Positions 8,778-17,890 of a stretch of DNA of 64,000 nucleotides are shown here, piece after piece. The notes under the pieces were generated by a model. The model did no database searches. It saw only the letters and a list, made by a program, of their open reading frames with translations, and was not told the origin of the DNA. The translations under genes were made by a program, and so were the position numbers. The number at the start of each line of letters is the position of its first letter. The stretch's first letter is position 1. This DNA comes from Flavobacterium agricola (GTDB lineage: Bacteria; Bacteroidota; Bacteroidia; Flavobacteriales; Flavobacteriaceae). Where the stretch lies: the NCBI RefSeq assembly GCF_025919725.1, contig NZ_CP081495.1, positions 2,480,001 through 2,544,000 on the forward strand, in the 5' to 3' direction.

Positions 8778-9200
8778 TTAAGAATTAAAATTGACTTTAA
8801 TATCAATTTCTGCAAATTGTCTAAACATTTCGAGTACGCCACAATATTTATCGACCGATAAATTTACTGCACGCATTAATTTATCCGAATCCAAGTTTGG
8901 ACCATAAAAACTAAAATACAACGTTACTTTTTTATACGTTGCCGGATCGGTTTCGGTTAATTCTCCATCAATATCAATCGAGAAGTCATCAACTTCTAAC
9001 TTCATTTTCGGAATTAAATGTGCAATATCTAAGCCCGCACAACCTGCTAATGCCGAAAGCATTAATGCTTTTGGTCGGTATCCGTTACCTTCGCCACCAT
9101 TTTCTGGTCCGGCATCTATAAATAGATTACCGCCCGGATTGGTTGATTCGAAACGCATGTTGCCCAACCATTTTGTTTTTACCTGATCAATCTTGCTCAT
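8778..9200 (-). CDS. OsmC family protein
   Basis: A protein of 140 residues, normal for OsmC/Ohr-like thiol peroxidases and related proteins. It shows NPGGNLFIDAGPENGGEGNGYRP-type loop features, then LMLSALAGCAGLDIAHLIPKM with the Cys of the central helix, and a second conserved Cys in DKYCGVLEMF. The two Cys residues support peroxide or thiol reactivity, but the substrate is unknown. The longest frame begins 11 codons earlier; I choose the ATG at 9198-9200 (MSKIDQVK). It overlaps the rsmI stop region by 14 nt, which suggests translational coupling. Confidence 0.85.
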   Translation of the reverse strand: MSKIDQVKTKWLGNMRFESTNPGGNLFIDAGPENGGEGNGYRPKALMLSALAGCAGLDIAHLIPKMKLEVDDFSIDIDGELTETDPATYKKVTLYFSFYGPNLDSDKLMRAVNLSVDKYCGVLEMFRQFAEIDIKVNFNS

Positions 9201-9885
9201 TTGTTTTTTTGTTATTTGGTTTACCACCAACAATTACTACAATTTCACCTTTTGGTGGTTTGGCTTCAAAATGTTTTAAAACCTCGGCTGCAGTTCCGCG
9301 AACGGTTTCTTCGTGCAGTTTTGTAATTTCTCTAGAAACCGAAACCGGTCTTTCAGCTCCAAAATACTGAACAAATTCGGCTAAGGTTTTAACCAATTTA
9401 TGTGGCGAAACATATAAGATCATGGTTCTGGTTTCTTCGGCTAAAAATAAAAAACGCGTTTGACGTCCTTTTTTATCAGGTAAAAAACCTTCGAACACAA
9501 ATTTATCATTAGGTAAGCCGGAATTTACAAGGGCCGGAACAAAAGCCGTTGCTCCAGGTAAGCAATCAATCGGAATACCATTTTCAACGCAAGCTCGAGA
9601 AAGTAAAAAACCCGGATCTGAAATAGCTGGCGTTCCGGCATCGGTAATTAATGCCATCGTTTCGCCGGCTTGAATACGTTTTACTAAACTTTCTACGGTT
9701 TGATGTTCGTTGTGCATATGATGCGAAATCATGTGCGTGTTTATTTCAAAATGCTTTAATAGCTTACCGCTATTGCGCGTATCTTCTGCTAAAATTAAAT
9801 CAACTTCTTTTAAAACCTTTATGGCTCTAAAGGTCATATCATCTAAGTTACCAATTGGGGTTGGTACTAAATATAATTTACTCAT
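9187..9885 (-). CDS. rsmI: 16S rRNA (cytidine-1402-2'-O)-methyltransferase
   Basis: A SAM-dependent tetrapyrrole-methylase-fold enzyme that 2'-O-methylates C1402 in the 16S rRNA decoding centre. The protein has 232 residues. It shows the N-terminal LYLVPTPIGNLDDMTFRA, AEDTRNSGKLL, the central ALITDAGTPAISDPG and LPGATAFVPALVNSGLP, and the later FEGFLPDKKGRQ, all typical of RsmI. Its ATG directly abuts the stop codon of the upstream acidic protein gene, so the three genes form one operon. Confidence 0.95.
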   Translation of the reverse strand: MSKLYLVPTPIGNLDDMTFRAIKVLKEVDLILAEDTRNSGKLLKHFEINTHMISHHMHNEHQTVESLVKRIQAGETMALITDAGTPAISDPGFLLSRACVENGIPIDCLPGATAFVPALVNSGLPNDKFVFEGFLPDKKGRQTRFLFLAEETRTMILYVSPHKLVKTLAEFVQYFGAERPVSVSREITKLHEETVRGTAAEVLKHFEAKPPKGEIVVIVGGKPNNKKTNEQD

Positions 9886-10983
9886 TTATGAGAATCTTTT
9901 TTGTACTAAGGCCATAAAACGGTCTTCGTATTCTTGTTTGTTTTTCCAATCGTTATAATCGGGTTTTACCATGTTGTCAATAAAATCTAAAGCTTCGCTT
10001 AAATTGTTCATGGTATTTAGCTGAGATATTACACGGTTTAAATCTTGATCGCTGTCGTTAAACAAATGTGTTTGAAAAGCAATACGATCGTTTAAGCCCA
10101 AAGTTATGGTGTTGTTGTATAAATCGGCAACTAATTTTTCGCCAAAAATATCGGGTTGTTCGGTTTTTGGTGTTTTATTTTTTTCGGTTTTTTTGTCAGC
10201 TTTAACAAATTCTAAATCCTGATATCCTTCGCCAAATAAATTTACAAATGAGGTTTGAATGGTATTTTCTTCTTCCAAATCAGCAAATAAGTTATTCGAG
10301 AATAAGTTGGTTTCGGTTTGTTGTTTGGTAAGCTTATCTAATAGCGTTGGTTCTTCTGCTTTAAAAAGCGCATTCGAGCTTTCTATTTCTTTTTCCGCTT
10401 TAGGTTGTTCTATTACAGATTCTTCAACTTTTATTATTTCTGCTTCCGGCTCAATTTCGGTTTCAGTAACAACAATATCTTGTTTCTCTTCAACAATTGT
10501 TTCAATCGCAACAACAGGTTCTGTAATTTTTTCGGCTGAAATTTCAACTTCAATTTCGGTTGCTGTTTCAGCAACAACGTTTGCTATTTCAGGTTGTGTT
10601 TCTTCAGCTAAAGCTTCTAAATTATCAGCAATTTCGTTAACCAATTCATCTACAATTACTTCTTTTTCTTCTTCAATAAAAATGTTGTCAATTGCAGCTG
10701 CCGATATTTGTTCTGCTTCAACAAATGGCGCTTCATTTTCTACTTCTTGTTCAGTAAACGAGGTAAATGTGGTATTTGAATGCGAGGCAACAGCTTCTTC
10801 AATCTCCGATTTAGTTAAGGTTGGTTTTGCCGGCTCAAAATGATCTTCATAAAACTTTAAAATCGATAGCTTTTCATATAAATTTAAAGCTTCTTTTTGT
10901 AACTGTGCAATATCTTCACGATTGTGATTTTTTAAAACGCGATGCGCGATGCTAATTAACTCAGCTTCTAATTTCTTCTTCAT
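9886..10983 (-). CDS. Conserved acidic protein of unknown function, first gene of the rsmI operon
   Basis: A 365-residue protein in three parts. The N-terminal helical segment (about 1-50) is basic and coiled-coil-like. The middle (about 60-230) is very rich in Glu, Val, Ile, Thr and Ala and looks disordered. The C-terminal domain (about 265-365) has ordered features such as LNDRIAFQTHLFNDSDQDLNRV. No enzyme motif, signal peptide or membrane segment is visible. The ends look conserved while the middle looks free to drift. The stop codon TAA is followed at once by the rsmI ATG. A link with ribosome or translation biology is only suggested by the neighbour. Confidence 0.8.
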   Translation of the reverse strand: MKKKLEAELISIAHRVLKNHNREDIAQLQKEALNLYEKLSILKFYEDHFEPAKPTLTKSEIEEAVASHSNTTFTSFTEQEVENEAPFVEAEQISAAAIDNIFIEEEKEVIVDELVNEIADNLEALAEETQPEIANVVAETATEIEVEISAEKITEPVVAIETIVEEKQDIVVTETEIEPEAEIIKVEESVIEQPKAEKEIESSNALFKAEEPTLLDKLTKQQTETNLFSNNLFADLEEENTIQTSFVNLFGEGYQDLEFVKADKKTEKNKTPKTEQPDIFGEKLVADLYNNTITLGLNDRIAFQTHLFNDSDQDLNRVISQLNTMNNLSEALDFIDNMVKPDYNDWKNKQEYEDRFMALVQKRFS

Positions 10984-11311
10984 AACTAGTTAAGATTGAT
11001 AATAAAACCTCTGAAAATTCACTTCGTTGTGGTACACAAATCTAAGTATAATAATTAGGATTACATTGTTATACGATGGGTTTCCTACCAACAAGTTATT
11101 AACATGCTTAAAAATAATTAAATCTTTCGTAATTCGGTGCATAAATAAAAAATCATTTTTTTTGATGCTGTAAATATTTGATAGCTAGTTGGTTGTTTTG
11201 TTGTTGTTAACTTTTTGCACGTTTTAAGACAGAACAATTTTATTTTAAATACATTTGCTATAGCAGAAAATTAACCGATTTGTGGTTTAATTTAATACAA
11301 AATTTAGAAAA
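10984..11311. other. 328-nt divergent intergenic region
   Basis: AT-rich and non-coding, between the minus-strand rsmI operon and plus-strand tdk. It must hold both promoters. A TACATTTG (-7-like) element is visible for tdk at 11250-11257. I see no RNA gene or repeat. Confidence 0.6.
11250..11257 (+). promoter_or_regulatory. Possible -7 element for tdk
   Basis: TACATTTG matches TAnnTTTG exactly, 54 nt before the tdk ATG. A well-placed TTTG -33 element is not evident, so this is weak. Confidence 0.35.
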
Positions 11312-11896
11312 ATGTTTTTAGAGAATCCTGTAAATCATAAAGAACAATTTGGATGGATTGAGGTTATTTGTGGCTCCATGTTTTCGGGTAAAACCGAAGA
11401 GCTAATTCGTAGATTACGACGTGCTCAGTTTGCAAAACAACGTGTTGAAATTTTTAAACCTGCGGTTGATACGCGCTACAGCGATGAAATGGTAGTTTCG
11501 CACAACGACAATCAAATTCGTTCTACCCCAGTACCGTCTGCCGAAACCATTCGTTTACTAGCACAAGGCTGTGATGTGGTTGGGATTGATGAAGCGCAGT
11601 TTTTTGATGCCGAAATTGTAGCCGTTTGTAATGATTTGGCTAACAGCGGTATTCGCGTTATTGTTGCAGGTTTAGATATGGATTTTAAAGGCAATCCGTT
11701 CGGGCCAATGCCTTACTTAATGGCAACAGCAGAATATGTTACAAAAGTACATGCTGTTTGTACCCGTACCGGAAATTTAGCTAATTATAGTTTTAGAAAA
11801 GCGGCCGGCGATCAGCAAGTTTTACTTGGAGAAACTGAGGAATATGAGCCACTAAGCCGAGCTGCATATTACAAAGCAATGCGAAATAATAAATAA
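11312..11896 (+). CDS. tdk: Thymidine kinase
   Basis: A type II thymidine kinase that phosphorylates thymidine to dTMP in the salvage pathway. The protein has 194 residues. The P-loop GSMFSGKT lies at 21-28, followed by EELIRRLRRAQ; the Walker B-like GIDEAQFFD carries the catalytic Glu; the lasso region TKVHAVCTRTGNLANYS holds a Cys, although only some of the usual four zinc-binding Cys are obvious. Length and order are typical. It ends at a strong terminator. Confidence 0.95.
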   Translation: MFLENPVNHKEQFGWIEVICGSMFSGKTEELIRRLRRAQFAKQRVEIFKPAVDTRYSDEMVVSHNDNQIRSTPVPSAETIRLLAQGCDVVGIDEAQFFDAEIVAVCNDLANSGIRVIVAGLDMDFKGNPFGPMPYLMATAEYVTKVHAVCTRTGNLANYSFRKAAGDQQVLLGETEEYEPLSRAAYYKAMRNNK

Positions 11897-11897
11897 T

Positions 11898-11927
11898 AAA
11901 AAAAGAGCCAAAAAGGGCTCTTTTTTT
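11898..11927 (+). terminator. Rho-independent terminator after tdk
   Basis: AGAGCC/GGCTCT stem with flanking A and T runs and a 6-nt A-rich loop, followed by seven T. Confidence 0.85.
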
Positions 11928-11996
11928 GTTTAAAAGCGCAAGTAGTTTTATTTAAATAATATTTTTTATATCTTGAGCCTCTAAACTATACGAAAA

Positions 11997-14112
11997 ATGA
12001 AATATCAAACAACTGCACTCGCTATTTTATGTAGTATTACATTAACAGCACAAAAAAAATCAAAAGTGAAATATCCTGTTACGCAAAAGGTTGATCATGT
12101 TGATACCTATTTTGGTACACAAGTTCCGGATCCGTACCGTTGGTTAGAAGACGACCGCTCGGTTGGTACAGAAGCTTGGGTAAAAGCAGAAAACGTGGTT
12201 ACGTACGATTATTTAAGCCAAATTCCGTACCGTGATGCTTTAAAACAACGTTTAGAAAATTTATGGAATTACGAAAAAATTGGCGCGCCTTTTAAACGTG
12301 GAGCTTATACGTACTATTATAAAAATAACGGATTACAAAATCAATCGGTTTTATATCAAGTTGATAGTAATGGTAAAGAAACCATTTTTTTAGATCCAAA
12401 CACATTTTCTAAAGACGGAACAACATCATTAGCATCTGTTTCTTTTTCTGAAGACGGAACTAAAGTTGCTTATTCAATTTCTGAAGGCGGATCTGACTGG
12501 AGAAAAGTAATTGTTTTAGATGTAGCTACAAAAAAACAAATAGGTGATACGTTAGTAGATGTAAAGTTTTCAGGAACTTCATGGTATAAAAACGATGGTT
12601 TTTACTATTCAAGCTACGACAAACCAACCGGAAGCGAACTTTCTGCTAAAACAGACGAGCATAAATTATATTACCACAAATTAGGTACCGCACAAAAAGA
12701 TGATAAAGTTATTTTTGGATTAAACGGAAAACGCCGCTATGTGGGTGGTTATGTAACTGAAGACGATAATTATTTAGTTATTACAGCTGCTAATACAACA
12801 TACGGTAACGAATTATATATTAAAGATTTAAACCAACCTAATGCACCAATTGTTACGGTGGTAGATAATTTTAAAAATTCATCATCAGTAATTTACAGCA
12901 AAGATGGTAAATTATATATTGCTACCGATTTTAATGCACCAAACAATCGTATTGTTGTGGTAGACGCAAAAAATCCGAAGCCAGAACATTGGAAAGATTT
13001 AATTGCAGAAACTGAAAACGTATTAAGTCCAAGTACTGGAGCAGGTTATTTGTTTGCGCATTATATGAAAGATGCAACATCTGAAATTAAACAATTTGAT
13101 TTTGACGGAAAATTAGTTCGTACAATCGAGCTACCAGGTGTTGGAACAGCAAGCGGTTTTGGCGGTAGAACTCAAGATGCAGAATTGTACTATTCATTTA
13201 CCAACTACATTACTCCAGGTACAACATTTAAATTTAATCCTGCAACTGGTGTTTCAGAAGTTTACCAACAACCTAAATTAGATTTTAATCCTGCAGATTA
13301 CGAATCAAAACAAGTTTTTTATACATCTAAAGACGGAACAAAAGTTCCTATGATTATTTCATACAAAAAGGGAACAAAATTAGATGGTAAAAACCCAACC
13401 ATGTTGTACGCATACGGAGGTTTTAATATCAGTTTAACACCTTCTTTCTCAATCGCAAATGCTTTATGGTTAGAAAATGGTGGCGTTTACGCTGTTGCAA
13501 ACTTACGTGGTGGAGGTGAATATGGTAAGAAATGGCACGTAGCTGGTACGCAATTACAAAAGCAAAATGTTTTTGATGATTTTATTGCAGCAGCAGAATA
13601 TTTAACTGAAAATAAATACACGTCAAAAGATTTCTTATCAATCCGTGGAGGATCTAACGGTGGTTTATTAGTTGGAGCCGTTATGACACAGCGCCCTGAT
13701 TTATTTAAAGTTGCTTTACCAGCAGTTGGGGTTTTAGATATGTTACGCTATCATACGTTTACAGCTGGAGCAGGTTGGGCGTACGATTATGGTACAAGTG
13801 AAGATAGCAAAGAAATGTTTGAATACATTAAAGCATATTCACCAGTACATAATGTAAAACGTGGCGTACAATACCCAGCAACATTAATTACAACAGGAGA
13901 TCATGACGATCGCGTTGTTCCGGCACACAGCTTTAAGTTTGCTGCCGAACTGCAAGAAAAACAAACAGGTCCAAATCCGGTATTAATCCGAATTGCTGTT
14001 AACGGGGCACGGAGCAGGAAAATCTGTAGCAGAAACCATTCAGGAAAATGCAGATATCCAAGCGTTCACCCTATATAATATGGGAGTTAAAAAATTAAAT
14101 GTTAAGAAATAA
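11997..14112 (+). CDS. Prolyl oligopeptidase, S9A family (frameshift near the C-terminus)
   Basis: A secreted serine peptidase that cleaves after proline in short peptides. A signal peptide is visible (about 1-19). The N-terminal beta-propeller begins with YFGTQVPDPYRWLEDDRS. The hydrolase domain has the nucleophile Ser553 in GGSNGG and the catalytic Asp in GDHDDRVVP. The uninterrupted frame ends in a foreign tail at 14078. The true ending, with the catalytic His in GHGAGKS and then QENADIQAFTLYNMG, is in another frame and stops at 14110-14112. The break is at GGGG, 14004-14007. If real, it would remove the catalytic His; a base-call error is more likely. Confidence 0.9.
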
Positions 14113-14116
14113 ATCT

Positions 14117-14148
14117 AAAAGTCCGTTTTTATTAAAAACGGACTTTTT
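14117..14148 (+). terminator. Rho-independent terminator after the prolyl oligopeptidase gene
   Basis: A long stem (AAAAGTCCGTTTTTA with its complement) and T-rich tail directly after the corrected stop codon. This supports the corrected end at 14112. Confidence 0.85.
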
Positions 14149-14197
14149 CTTTTTTGTATTTTTATACAATCAAACGTAAGTTTTAAAATTAAGAATT

Positions 14198-15238
14198 ATG
14201 AGTACAAAAGCATATGCAGCATTTGCTGCCACAGAAGATTTAAAACCTCATATCATTGAACGTCGTAATTTAGATGCCTTTGATGTGTTTATTGATATTG
14301 ATTATTGTGGGGTTTGCCATAGCGATATTCATACCGCACGTGCAGAATGGGGCGTGCCAAATTACCCGGTTGTTCCTGGACACGAAATTATTGGTCGTGT
14401 TTTAGAAGTTGGGCCAAACGTTACCAAATTTAAAGTTGGTGATTTAGTTGGAGTAGGTTGTATGGTAGAAAGCTGCCAACATTGCCATTCGTGCGATGAA
14501 GGTTTAGAACAATATTGTGAAAACGGATTTACCGGAACTTACAACAGCAAACGCAGTAAATTTGGCGGTGTAACCTACGGCGGATATTCAGAAAACATTG
14601 TGGTTAATGAAGATTTTGTTTTAACCATCCCAGAAAATATTGACGTAAAAGCTGCAGCACCATTATTATGTGCTGGTATTACAACTTGGTCGCCTTTACG
14701 CCACTGGAATGTTAAAGCTGGTGATAAAGTTGGTGTTATTGGTTTAGGCGGTTTAGGCCATATGGGCGTTAAGTTTGCAAAAGCAATGGGTGCGCATGTT
14801 GTAATGATTACAACATCTGCCAAAAAAGGCGAAGATGCAAAGTTATTAGGTGCTGACGAAGTTTTAATTTCTACCGATCCAAAACAAATGGAACAGCACA
14901 ATTACAGCTTTGACTTTTTATTGAATACCATTCCGGTTAAACACGATTTAAACCCGTATTTAGGATTGTTAAAGTTAGATAAAACCATGTGCATTGTAGG
15001 TGCAATTGAACCGATTGATTTGCACGGTGGAATTTTAATTAACAAGCGCCGAAATGTTGCAGGTTCGTTAATTGGAGGAATTAAAGAAACGCAAGAAATG
15101 CTTGATTTTTGTGGCAAACACAATATTGTTTCTGAAGTTGAGATGATCGACATTCAAAACATCAACCAAGCGTACGAGCGCATGATTAAATCAGATGTAA
15201 AATATCGATTTGTAATCGATATGAAATCTTTAAAATAA
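14198..15238 (+). CDS. Zinc-dependent NAD(P)-linked alcohol dehydrogenase (cinnamyl / YahK-like)
   Basis: A medium-chain dehydrogenase of 346 residues. The catalytic zinc ligands are in CGVCHSD (about 38-44) and GHEI (about 62). The structural-zinc cluster is CMVESCQHCHSCDEGLEQYC. The Rossmann motif is GVIGLGGLGHMGVKFAKAMG, and the following sequence (TTSAKK) is more consistent with NADPH than NADH. Relatives reduce aldehydes to alcohols; the physiological substrate is not known. It is a single gene between terminators. Confidence 0.92.
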   Translation: MSTKAYAAFAATEDLKPHIIERRNLDAFDVFIDIDYCGVCHSDIHTARAEWGVPNYPVVPGHEIIGRVLEVGPNVTKFKVGDLVGVGCMVESCQHCHSCDEGLEQYCENGFTGTYNSKRSKFGGVTYGGYSENIVVNEDFVLTIPENIDVKAAAPLLCAGITTWSPLRHWNVKAGDKVGVIGLGGLGHMGVKFAKAMGAHVVMITTSAKKGEDAKLLGADEVLISTDPKQMEQHNYSFDFLLNTIPVKHDLNPYLGLLKLDKTMCIVGAIEPIDLHGGILINKRRNVAGSLIGGIKETQEMLDFCGKHNIVSEVEMIDIQNINQAYERMIKSDVKYRFVIDMKSLK

Positions 15239-15247
15239 AAAGAAGTT

Positions 15248-15284
15248 AAAAAAGGTTAATACTTATACGATTTTAACCTTTTTT
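15248..15284 (+). terminator. Rho-independent terminator after the alcohol dehydrogenase gene
   Basis: A 12-bp stem (15248-15259 with 15273-15284) with a 13-nt loop and terminal T run. It leaves only 13 nt before metN, so no SAM riboswitch or long metN leader can fit. Confidence 0.75.
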
Positions 15285-15297
15285 ATGTTGTAATACA

Positions 15298-16341
15298 ATG
15301 ATAGAATTAAAAAACATATCAAAAAAATTCACAGTTAAAAACCAATCCATTGTTGCCTTAAATCAGATTTCTCTGTCTATTAAATCAGGTAAAATATTTG
15401 GAATTATTGGTAAATCGGGTGCAGGTAAAAGCACCCTAATTCGTTCTATCAATTTGTTAGAAATTCCCGATTCGGGAGAAGTTGTGGTTAACGGCGTTAA
15501 TTTATTAAGCGCTTCTCAGGCCGAACTTACGTTACAACGCCGTAAAATGGGCATGATATTTCAGCATTTTAACTTGCTGTCTTCCCGAACAGTGTTCGAA
15601 AATGTTGCATTCCCAATCGAATTAATGGGGTTAAGCAAAGCCGAAATAAAACAAAAAGTACATAGCTTATTAGAAATTGTAGGTATTTTAGATAAAGCCG
15701 ATCAATATCCGTCAAATTTATCTGGCGGACAAAAACAGCGCGTAGCTATTGCACGTGCTTTAGCAAACGATCCGAAGGTTTTATTGTGTGATGAAGCAAC
15801 AAGCGCTTTAGATCCGTCTACCACAAAAGCAATTTTAAAATTATTGAAAGAAATTAACGAGCGCCTTAAAATTACGATTGTTTTAATTACCCACGAAATG
15901 GACGTAATTACCAGCATTTGTGATGAGGTTGCGGTTATGAAACAAGGTGAAGTTGTTGAGCACGGAACGGTTGAAGAAATTTTTACCAATCCTAAACAAG
16001 AAATTACCAAAAAGTTTATCAAAAAATCATTAGATATAGATTTGCCAACTTTTTATCAAAAGCAAATTTTACCTGTTGATGCAACATCAAATCGTTTAAT
16101 TTATAAATTATATTTTTCTAACATTGCCTCATATTCTGCAATTATTCTATCTATGCAAAATAACTTTAATGTAAATACTCAAGTTATTAGTTCTAAAATA
16201 GAATATGCTGGTGCTGTAAATTTCGGAACGTTTTTTTTAGAGGTTCAGTTTAACGAAAACAACGAAGCAGCAGTTGCCCATTTTTTAAAATCAAATCATT
16301 TTGTAATCGAAAAAGTAGGATATGTCAGAAGCAATAATTAA
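15298..16341 (+). CDS. metN: Methionine ABC transporter ATP-binding protein
   Basis: The ATPase of the MetNIQ methionine importer, 347 residues. Walker A GKSGAGKST is at 38-46, the Q-loop near 89, signature LSGGQKQR at 141-148 and Walker B LLCDEATSALD at about 162-172. The C-terminal part (about 265-345) is a NIL/ACT-like domain, which in characterised MetN binds methionine and inhibits transport. It overlaps metI by 20 nt and begins the metN-metI-metQ operon. No SAM riboswitch is visible upstream. Confidence 0.95.
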   Translation: MIELKNISKKFTVKNQSIVALNQISLSIKSGKIFGIIGKSGAGKSTLIRSINLLEIPDSGEVVVNGVNLLSASQAELTLQRRKMGMIFQHFNLLSSRTVFENVAFPIELMGLSKAEIKQKVHSLLEIVGILDKADQYPSNLSGGQKQRVAIARALANDPKVLLCDEATSALDPSTTKAILKLLKEINERLKITIVLITHEMDVITSICDEVAVMKQGEVVEHGTVEEIFTNPKQEITKKFIKKSLDIDLPTFYQKQILPVDATSNRLIYKLYFSNIASYSAIILSMQNNFNVNTQVISSKIEYAGAVNFGTFFLEVQFNENNEAAVAHFLKSNHFVIEKVGYVRSNN

Positions 16342-16974
16342 CCTTTTAGTAAAAGGAACGTTGGAAACTATTTTTATGACCTTGGCAGCCGGCTTTTTTG
16401 GTTTTGTAATCGGTTTGCCTTTAGGTATTATTTTGTTTTTAACACGTAAAGATCAGTTGTTAGCTAATAAAGCGGTTAACCAAACCTTATCATTTTTTGT
16501 AAACGTATTTCGTTCCATTCCATTTATTATTTTAATTGTTTGGATGATTCCGTTTACTCGTGCCATTGTAGGTACATCCATTGGTATGTATGCCGCTTTA
16601 GTGCCGTTAAGCGTTGGTGCCGCTCCATTTATTGCCCGATTGGTAGAAAATAGTATTTTAGAAATTCCGGTTGGTTTAATAGAGGCAGCCGCGCTATGGG
16701 AGCCAAACCCATGCAAATTATTTGTAAAGTTTTATTGCCAGAAGCATTACCTTCTTTAATTAATGTTGCAACAATTACATTAATTACCCTGGTGGGTTAT
16801 TCTGCCTTAGGTGGTGCTGTAGGAGCTGGTGGATTAGGACAAATTGGTTACCAATACGGTTATGTTGGTTACGACACGTTAATAATGAATGTAGTTTTAG
16901 TACTGCTTATTATTATTGTTTTTATCATCCAATTTGCGGGTGATTTTTTATCAAAAAAATTCAATCATAAATAA
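16322..16974 (+). CDS. metI: Methionine ABC transporter permease (frameshifted)
   Basis: The inner-membrane permease of MetNIQ, about 217 residues when repaired. The first frame ends at 16759 with an unrelated tail. From about 16690 the true frame continues with MGAKPMQIICKVLLPEALPS and ends at 16974 with GYSALGGAVGAGGLGQIGYQ and a last membrane helix. The join falls inside the EAA loop that contacts MetN. Adding one C to the CC at 16689-16690 restores EAARAMGAKPM, the family motif. The gene is best read as one intact permease with a base-call error, not two genes. Confidence 0.93.
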
Positions 16975-16982
16975 ATATACAT

Positions 16983-17786
16983 ATGAAAAACCTGAAGTTA
17001 ATTGCAGCCTCAATTTCTCTTCTCACTTTATTTTCGTGCGGAAAAAAAGAAAACGATCCTAATGTTATTCGCGTAGGCGTTATGTCTGGTCCTGAATATG
17101 CGGTTGCAGAAATGGCAAAACAGGTGGCTAAAGATAAATACGGATTAGAAGTTGAATTGATTTCGTTTAACGATTATATTATTCCTAATGAAGCCTTAAA
17201 TCAAGGCGAATTAGATGTAAATGCTTATCAAACCAATCCGTTTTTAGACGAACAAGTAAAACAGCGTGGCTATAAATTAGCTGTTATTGGTAATACGTTT
17301 GTGTATCCAATTGTGGGGTATTCTAAAAAAATTAAAAACCTAAGCGAATTGCAAGACGGAAGTACGATTGTAATTCCAAACGATCCTGCAAATGGTGGTC
17401 GTTCTTTACTTTTGTTAGAAAAACAAGGATTAATTACGTTGCGAGAAAATGTTGGTCTTTTTCCTAAATTAACAGATGTGGTTGCTAATCCAAAAAAGCT
17501 TGAAATTATTGAGTTAGAAGGTCCGCAATTGCCACGTGTTTTAGACGATGAAAAAGTTACCATTGCAGTTATTAATAACAACTTTGCAGGGCAAGCTGGT
17601 TTGGATACAGAAAAACAGGGCGTTTTTATAGAAGATAAAGATTCACCTTACGTTAATTTAATTGTTAGTAGAATTGATAATAAAGACGAAGAAAAAGTAA
17701 GAACGTTTTTAAAAGCATACCAATCTGATGAGGTAGCTCAAAAAGCAACCGAAGTTTTTAAAGGCGGAGCCATTCAAGGGTGGTAA
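16983..17786 (+). CDS. metQ: Methionine-binding lipoprotein MetQ
   Basis: The substrate-binding component of MetNIQ, 267 residues. A lipoprotein signal peptide ends at TLFSC (Cys at about 19). The NlpA domain begins RVGVMSGPEYAVAEMAKQVAK and contains NDYIIPNEALNQGELDVNAYQ, NPFLDEQ, DPANGGRSLLLLEKQGLI and VINNNFAGQAGLD, all typical of MetQ. It sits 8 nt after metI and ends the operon before a strong terminator. Confidence 0.95.
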   Translation: MKNLKLIAASISLLTLFSCGKKENDPNVIRVGVMSGPEYAVAEMAKQVAKDKYGLEVELISFNDYIIPNEALNQGELDVNAYQTNPFLDEQVKQRGYKLAVIGNTFVYPIVGYSKKIKNLSELQDGSTIVIPNDPANGGRSLLLLEKQGLITLRENVGLFPKLTDVVANPKKLEIIELEGPQLPRVLDDEKVTIAVINNNFAGQAGLDTEKQGVFIEDKDSPYVNLIVSRIDNKDEEKVRTFLKAYQSDEVAQKATEVFKGGAIQGW

Positions 17787-17805
17787 TCTGATTTTTATAT
17801 AAAAT

Positions 17806-17847
17806 AAGGCTAAAATAAGTAAATGTTATTTTAGCCTTAATTTTTTT
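17806..17847 (+). terminator. Rho-independent terminator after metNIQ
   Basis: A perfect 13-bp stem (17806-17818 with 17826-17838), a 7-nt loop and a T7 tail. Confidence 0.9.
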
Positions 17848-17849
17848 GT

Positions 17850-17874
17850 AAAACATACCTTTTTAGTATGTTTT
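17850..17874. promoter_or_regulatory. Perfect inverted repeat upstream of the TonB-receptor locus (possible operator)
   Basis: AAAACATAC at 17850-17858 and its exact complement GTATGTTTT at 17866-17874 flank 7 nt. It lies between the metQ terminator and the first gene of the His-rich/TonB locus, 16 nt before the ATG, where a repressor such as a Fur-family protein would bind. It could instead be a second terminator-like hairpin. The binding protein is unknown. Confidence 0.45.
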
Positions 17875-17890
17875 GTTTATTTTTGTGATA

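Noticed and set aside
10259..10843. 194-codon open frame on the plus strand inside the minus-strand acidic protein gene
   Set aside because: It is the antisense image of a Glu/Val/Thr-rich repeat, giving a Ser/Thr/Ile/Val string with no domain, and the minus-strand gene is coupled to rsmI.
15239..15297. SAM or methionine riboswitch before metN
   Set aside because: Only 59 nt separate the genes and most of this is the terminator of the preceding gene.
16696..16974. Second metI part as a separate permease gene
   Set aside because: It begins in the middle of the conserved EAA loop and the two parts together make one normal MetI.
17850..17874. Naming the inverted repeat a Zur or Fur box
   Set aside because: The sequence does not clearly match a consensus I can recall for this phylum; kept only as an unassigned operator candidate.
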